Assembly (NCBI GenBank): GCA_018399975.1
Contig: JAGYNU010000003.1
Span: forward strand, 1-41,977
Reading direction: 5' to 3'
Length of the DNA stretch: 41,977 nt
Source of the DNA: Candidatus Omnitrophota bacterium
GTDB lineage: Bacteria; Omnitrophota; Gorgyraeia; M55B152
Below, in pieces: positions 38,713-41,977 of the stretch. A model generated the notes under the pieces. It had not been told where the DNA came from and searched no databases. It saw only the letters and a program-made list of their open reading frames with translations. Position 1 is the first letter of the stretch. The number at the start of each line of letters is the position of its first letter. The translations under genes and the position numbers were made by a program.

Positions 38713-39303
38713 ATGTTTAAAGAAACCGAAATTATAAAAATAGTTAGAGAGGATGTTTTAAGAATATTAGGCGAAAAAAAGAAGAGTATTCCTTTAGATG
38801 TAATAGAAAAAGAGATTAGTGTTTCAAATAACTATATTATGCAAGCTATTGAAGAGTTGCTAAAAGAACAATTAATTCGGAGCAGAAATAATTCTTTTGA
38901 GTTAGAGACTAAAGGTTTACAAGTAACAAAGGATATATTAAAGAAGCATCTTGTTTGTGAAGATTATTTTAAACAATCGAGGAATGAAAAAAAGGCTCAC
39001 GAAATAGCAAATATTCTTGAGCATTGTATTTCTCATAAAGTTATTGATAATATAAAAAAATTTTCTACATTAAAAGAAAAAGGTGTACCTTTAACAGAAA
39101 TTGGTCTTAAGAAAAAAGGAATAATTACTGATATTATGTTTTCTGATTATGGATTATTTGAAAGAATAGTTAGTATGGGGATGTGTTTGGGGGAACAAAT
39201 TGAAGTTGTTTATAATATCCCTGATGGTGTTGTTATTAATGTGGGGGGTAAGAATTTTGCTGTAGGTAAAGAAATAGCAAAGAAGATTGAGGTTTTAGTA
39301 TGA
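38713..39303 (+). CDS. DtxR/MntR-like metalloregulator with C-terminal FeoA domain
   Basis: N-terminal wHTH-like region; ALKKHLVCEDYF-type DtxR segment (KDILKKHLVCEDYF, HEIANILEHCIS); FeoA-like RIVSMGMCLGEQIEVV...GVVINVGGKNFAVGKEIAKKIEV. Confidence 0.82.
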   Translation: MFKETEIIKIVREDVLRILGEKKKSIPLDVIEKEISVSNNYIMQAIEELLKEQLIRSRNNSFELETKGLQVTKDILKKHLVCEDYFKQSRNEKKAHEIANILEHCISHKVIDNIKKFSTLKEKGVPLTEIGLKKKGIITDIMFSDYGLFERIVSMGMCLGEQIEVVYNIPDGVVINVGGKNFAVGKEIAKKIEVLV

Positions 39304-41207
39304 AATTTAAAATTCTTCTGGTTGGACAACCTAATGTGGGGAAATCTACACTGCTTAATGCTTTAGTTGGGGCAAAAGTCATAGTATCGAATTATCCTGG
39401 GACTACAGTTGAAGTAACTAAAGCTAAGAAAGTAATTGGTGGGCACGTAATAGAGTTTATAGATACTCCAGGGATATATTCTATTTCTGATATGTCTGAA
39501 GAGGAAAAAGTTACTGAGAAAGCTTTATTTGAAACAGAAATAGATGGAGCAGTAGTGATAGTTGATAGTAGTTCTCTTGAAAGAGGCCTTTATCTTACAT
39601 TTCAGATTTTAGAAGCGGGAAGGCCTGTGGTTTTGGTTTTAAATTTTGTTGAAGGGGCAAAAAAAAGAGGAATAATAATTAACTGCAGTAAGTTAAGTGA
39701 AATATTAAATATTCCAGTTATTCCAGTAAATCCCTTAACAAAAAATCAAATAGGTGAATTTGTAAATACCATTTTAAAAATTAATGAAATTAAGACTAAA
39801 CCTTTCAATATAAGATATGATGGCCATATAGAAAAAGCAATAGAAGATTTATTGCCCCAAATAGTTGGGAATTATTTACCAAAGAGGTTTATAGCCCTTA
39901 GAATATTGGAAGGAGATATTGATTTTTACAAATATTTAAAAGGTAAAAAAGTAATTGAGAAAAATAAAGAAGATTTAGAAAAACATACAGGGGTTAGCCA
40001 AGATATAGCAATAGCTAGATTTGGAACAGCAGCTTTTGTCGCAAAGAAAGTTACCCAATTAACTTCTATAAAAAAAATAAGGAAAAGTTTAGAGCAACGA
40101 ATTGATGAAATTATTCTCCATAGAGTATGGGGCCCGGTTATTACTTTTTTGACTTTTTTTACTATATTTGGTGTATTACTTTATTTTGGTGGTTGGATAG
40201 AAAAAATTCTTATAGGTTTTGCTGAAGGTTCTATCTTTCCGGTTATTAAATTTGGTAGCGGTTTTTTAGGTACGGCGTTAGAAATGGGAATAATAGGGGT
40301 GATGGCTGGTGTTGCTATTGCTTTACCATATGTTTTTTTATTTTATTTTCTTTTTGCCTTAATTGAAGATGTAGGAATTCTTTCAAGGTTTGTGGTTAAT
40401 TTAGAAAGATTTTTAAGAAAATTAAATTTTCCTGGGAAAGCAATGATTCCATTAGCTTTAGGGTTGGGGTGTACTGTCCCAGCTATTAGAGCGACAAGGG
40501 TTTTATCTTCAGAAAAAAGACGCTTTTGCACAGCGTCTCTTTTTACTGCAGTTCCTTGTTCTTCTCGTATTGCTATAGTAATGGGAATAGTTGGACATTT
40601 TGGTGGCAAACTTTTAGCAATTGCTGTTTTTATTTCCATTATTGTGGCTTTTTTAATTTTTGCTTATTTGATAAAAAAAATTATGCGATTAGAAAAAAAA
40701 CCAATACTTTATGAATTGCCTGAACTACCACCTTATAGAATGCCTTCGATTAAAAATATTGTTGCTAAAAGTTGGATAAGGATGAAGACTTTTGTTTATG
40801 TAGTTATACCTTTTTTAATTATAGGAGGAATTATATATGCAGTATTAGATATTTTAGGAGTTACTAAATCTATTATAACTCCATTTTTGCCTATTACATG
40901 GTGGTTGGGATTACCTGCAGTAGCAATTATTCCATGGGCATTTTCTTATTTACAAAAAGATCTTTCTGCAGCAATGCTTTTTTCTGTTTTAGGAAGTGAA
41001 ATAGCTTTAGTTTTATCACCTCTTCAGATATATACATTTGGAGTAGCAACTACTATTGGAATTCCTTGCATGATTGCTTCTGGAATGCTTTGGAAAGAAT
41101 TTGGGTTTAAAAGGGCTTTTCTTTTAACTTTAATATCAGCAGTTTATGGCATTATATTTGCCGGTTTAGCATGGAGAGGAGTTCAATTTTTTAGCAATAT
41201 TAGATAG
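39300..41207 (+). CDS. feoB: Ferrous iron transporter FeoB
   Basis: GQPNVGKSTLLNALVGAKVIVSNYPGTTVEV; FIDTPGIYS; membrane domain IPLALGLGCTVPAIRATRVL...LFTAVPCSSRIAIVMG. Confidence 0.92.
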   Translation: MKFKILLVGQPNVGKSTLLNALVGAKVIVSNYPGTTVEVTKAKKVIGGHVIEFIDTPGIYSISDMSEEEKVTEKALFETEIDGAVVIVDSSSLERGLYLTFQILEAGRPVVLVLNFVEGAKKRGIIINCSKLSEILNIPVIPVNPLTKNQIGEFVNTILKINEIKTKPFNIRYDGHIEKAIEDLLPQIVGNYLPKRFIALRILEGDIDFYKYLKGKKVIEKNKEDLEKHTGVSQDIAIARFGTAAFVAKKVTQLTSIKKIRKSLEQRIDEIILHRVWGPVITFLTFFTIFGVLLYFGGWIEKILIGFAEGSIFPVIKFGSGFLGTALEMGIIGVMAGVAIALPYVFLFYFLFALIEDVGILSRFVVNLERFLRKLNFPGKAMIPLALGLGCTVPAIRATRVLSSEKRRFCTASLFTAVPCSSRIAIVMGIVGHFGGKLLAIAVFISIIVAFLIFAYLIKKIMRLEKKPILYELPELPPYRMPSIKNIVAKSWIRMKTFVYVVIPFLIIGGIIYAVLDILGVTKSIITPFLPITWWLGLPAVAIIPWAFSYLQKDLSAAMLFSVLGSEIALVLSPLQIYTFGVATTIGIPCMIASGMLWKEFGFKRAFLLTLISAVYGIIFAGLAWRGVQFFSNIR

Positions 41208-41252
41208 CATATAAATTATTGTAAATTTGGTTTTACTAATCAGGAGGTAGAA

Positions 41253-41882
41253 ATGTTTAAACAAATTTTTAAAGAATTGAAAAACCATGCCCCTTTTACT
41301 ATTTTTGGAGCAGTTACAGGGATTATAATTATGCTATTTTTTCATAGATTGCCCTCTAATGTTTCTTATAACATATTTTATATACTTCATCCAATTCACG
41401 TCGTTTTGAGTGCTCTTGTTACTGCATCTATGTATAAACTTCATACATGTGAGCATATAAGTGGTAAATGTTTAAAGGGTAAATGTAATCTTTGGCTTTT
41501 GCTTATTATTGGGTATATAGGCGCTATAGGTATTGCTACGTTAAGTGATTCGATTATACCTTATTTGGCTGAGGTAATGTTAGATATGCCTAATAGGGGA
41601 ATTCATTTGGGTTTCATCGAAAAATGGTGGTTAGTAAATCCCTTGGCTATTATAGGTGTTTTTATAGCTGCTTTTAGGCCAACTACGAAATTTCCACATG
41701 CAGGCCATGTTTTATTAAGTACTTGGGCATCGCTTTTTCATATTATTATGTCTGCAGGAGAATCATTAGCTTGGTTTTTATATATTGGTATTTTCTTATT
41801 TCTTTTTCTTGCGGTTTGGATACCTTGTTGTGTAAGTGATATTGTATTCCCTCTACTTTTTGTTAAAAACAAAAATAAATAA
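41253..41882 (+). CDS. Hypothetical multi-pass membrane protein with Cys/His-rich loop
   Basis: Multiple hydrophobic segments; loop KLHTCEHISGKCLKGKC; immediately downstream of feoB with AGGAGG SD. Confidence 0.7.
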   Translation: MFKQIFKELKNHAPFTIFGAVTGIIIMLFFHRLPSNVSYNIFYILHPIHVVLSALVTASMYKLHTCEHISGKCLKGKCNLWLLLIIGYIGAIGIATLSDSIIPYLAEVMLDMPNRGIHLGFIEKWWLVNPLAIIGVFIAAFRPTTKFPHAGHVLLSTWASLFHIIMSAGESLAWFLYIGIFLFLFLAVWIPCCVSDIVFPLLFVKNKNK

Positions 41883-41932
41883 ATTCTAACAGGAAATTCG
41901 GCTTTTTAGCAAATACTATTATATTTTTTTTC

Positions 41933-41962
41933 TTGACATAATGATACTATTTTAGTATCATT
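41933..41962 (+). promoter_or_regulatory. Promoter overlapping a perfect inverted repeat
   Basis: TTGACA 41933-41938, 17 bp, TATCAT 41956-41961; IR AATGATACTA-ttt-TAGTATCATT 41940-41962. Confidence 0.6.
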
Positions 41963-41977
41963 TAATTAATAAAATTA

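Noticed and set aside
40526-40714. 62-aa + strand ORF
   Set aside because: Out-of-frame inside feoB; Phe/Cys/Tyr-rich chance frame.
1-41977. Defence island, prophage, integron or transposase
   Set aside because: No integrase, transposase, phage structural, restriction-modification or toxin-antitoxin proteins recognised. AddAB-like genes are housekeeping recombination/repair.

Overview
AT-rich bacterial window, probably from an uncultivated anaerobe (inference only). Nearly every gene is on the + strand. About 40 CDS are supported, in this order: a membrane-anchored methyltransferase/beta-helix gene with an apparent frameshift; U32 peptidase; an AddA/AddB-like helicase-nuclease pair; an SBF transporter; secreted unknowns, one of them a degenerate CheR-like protein; a radical SAM gene plus a short DUF2344-like partner; a 7-nt-periodic repeat island (about 15.2-15.5 kb); TrpB2; a thiouridylase-like PP-loop protein; a CoA-disulfide-reductase-like flavoprotein and OsmC; an Fe-S/thiol module (Mrp/ApbC ATPase, small Cys protein, Trx-Grx fusion, orphan GroES, small unknown, RG-tailed ferredoxin, fused double MinD-ferredoxin ATPase); central metabolism genes (aldolase, PduO-type adenosyltransferase, IlvD); a KaiC-like ATPase and HDAC-like hydrolase; methyltransferase, ferredoxin, MBL, FmdB, M42, Nudix, UDG, ThiC, NnrE, IMPase and radical SAM genes; and a DtxR/FeoA-FeoB iron uptake locus. 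The observations most worth a second look are the heptad island, a candidate structured RNA upstream of the CoADR-like gene, the Fe-S/GroES/double-MinD module, the exported CheR-like protein, FeoB with altered G4/G5 motifs, and several clean inverted repeats overlapping promoter-like sequences. No tRNA, rRNA, CRISPR array or transposase was recognised. All calls come from reading by eye; no searches were run.
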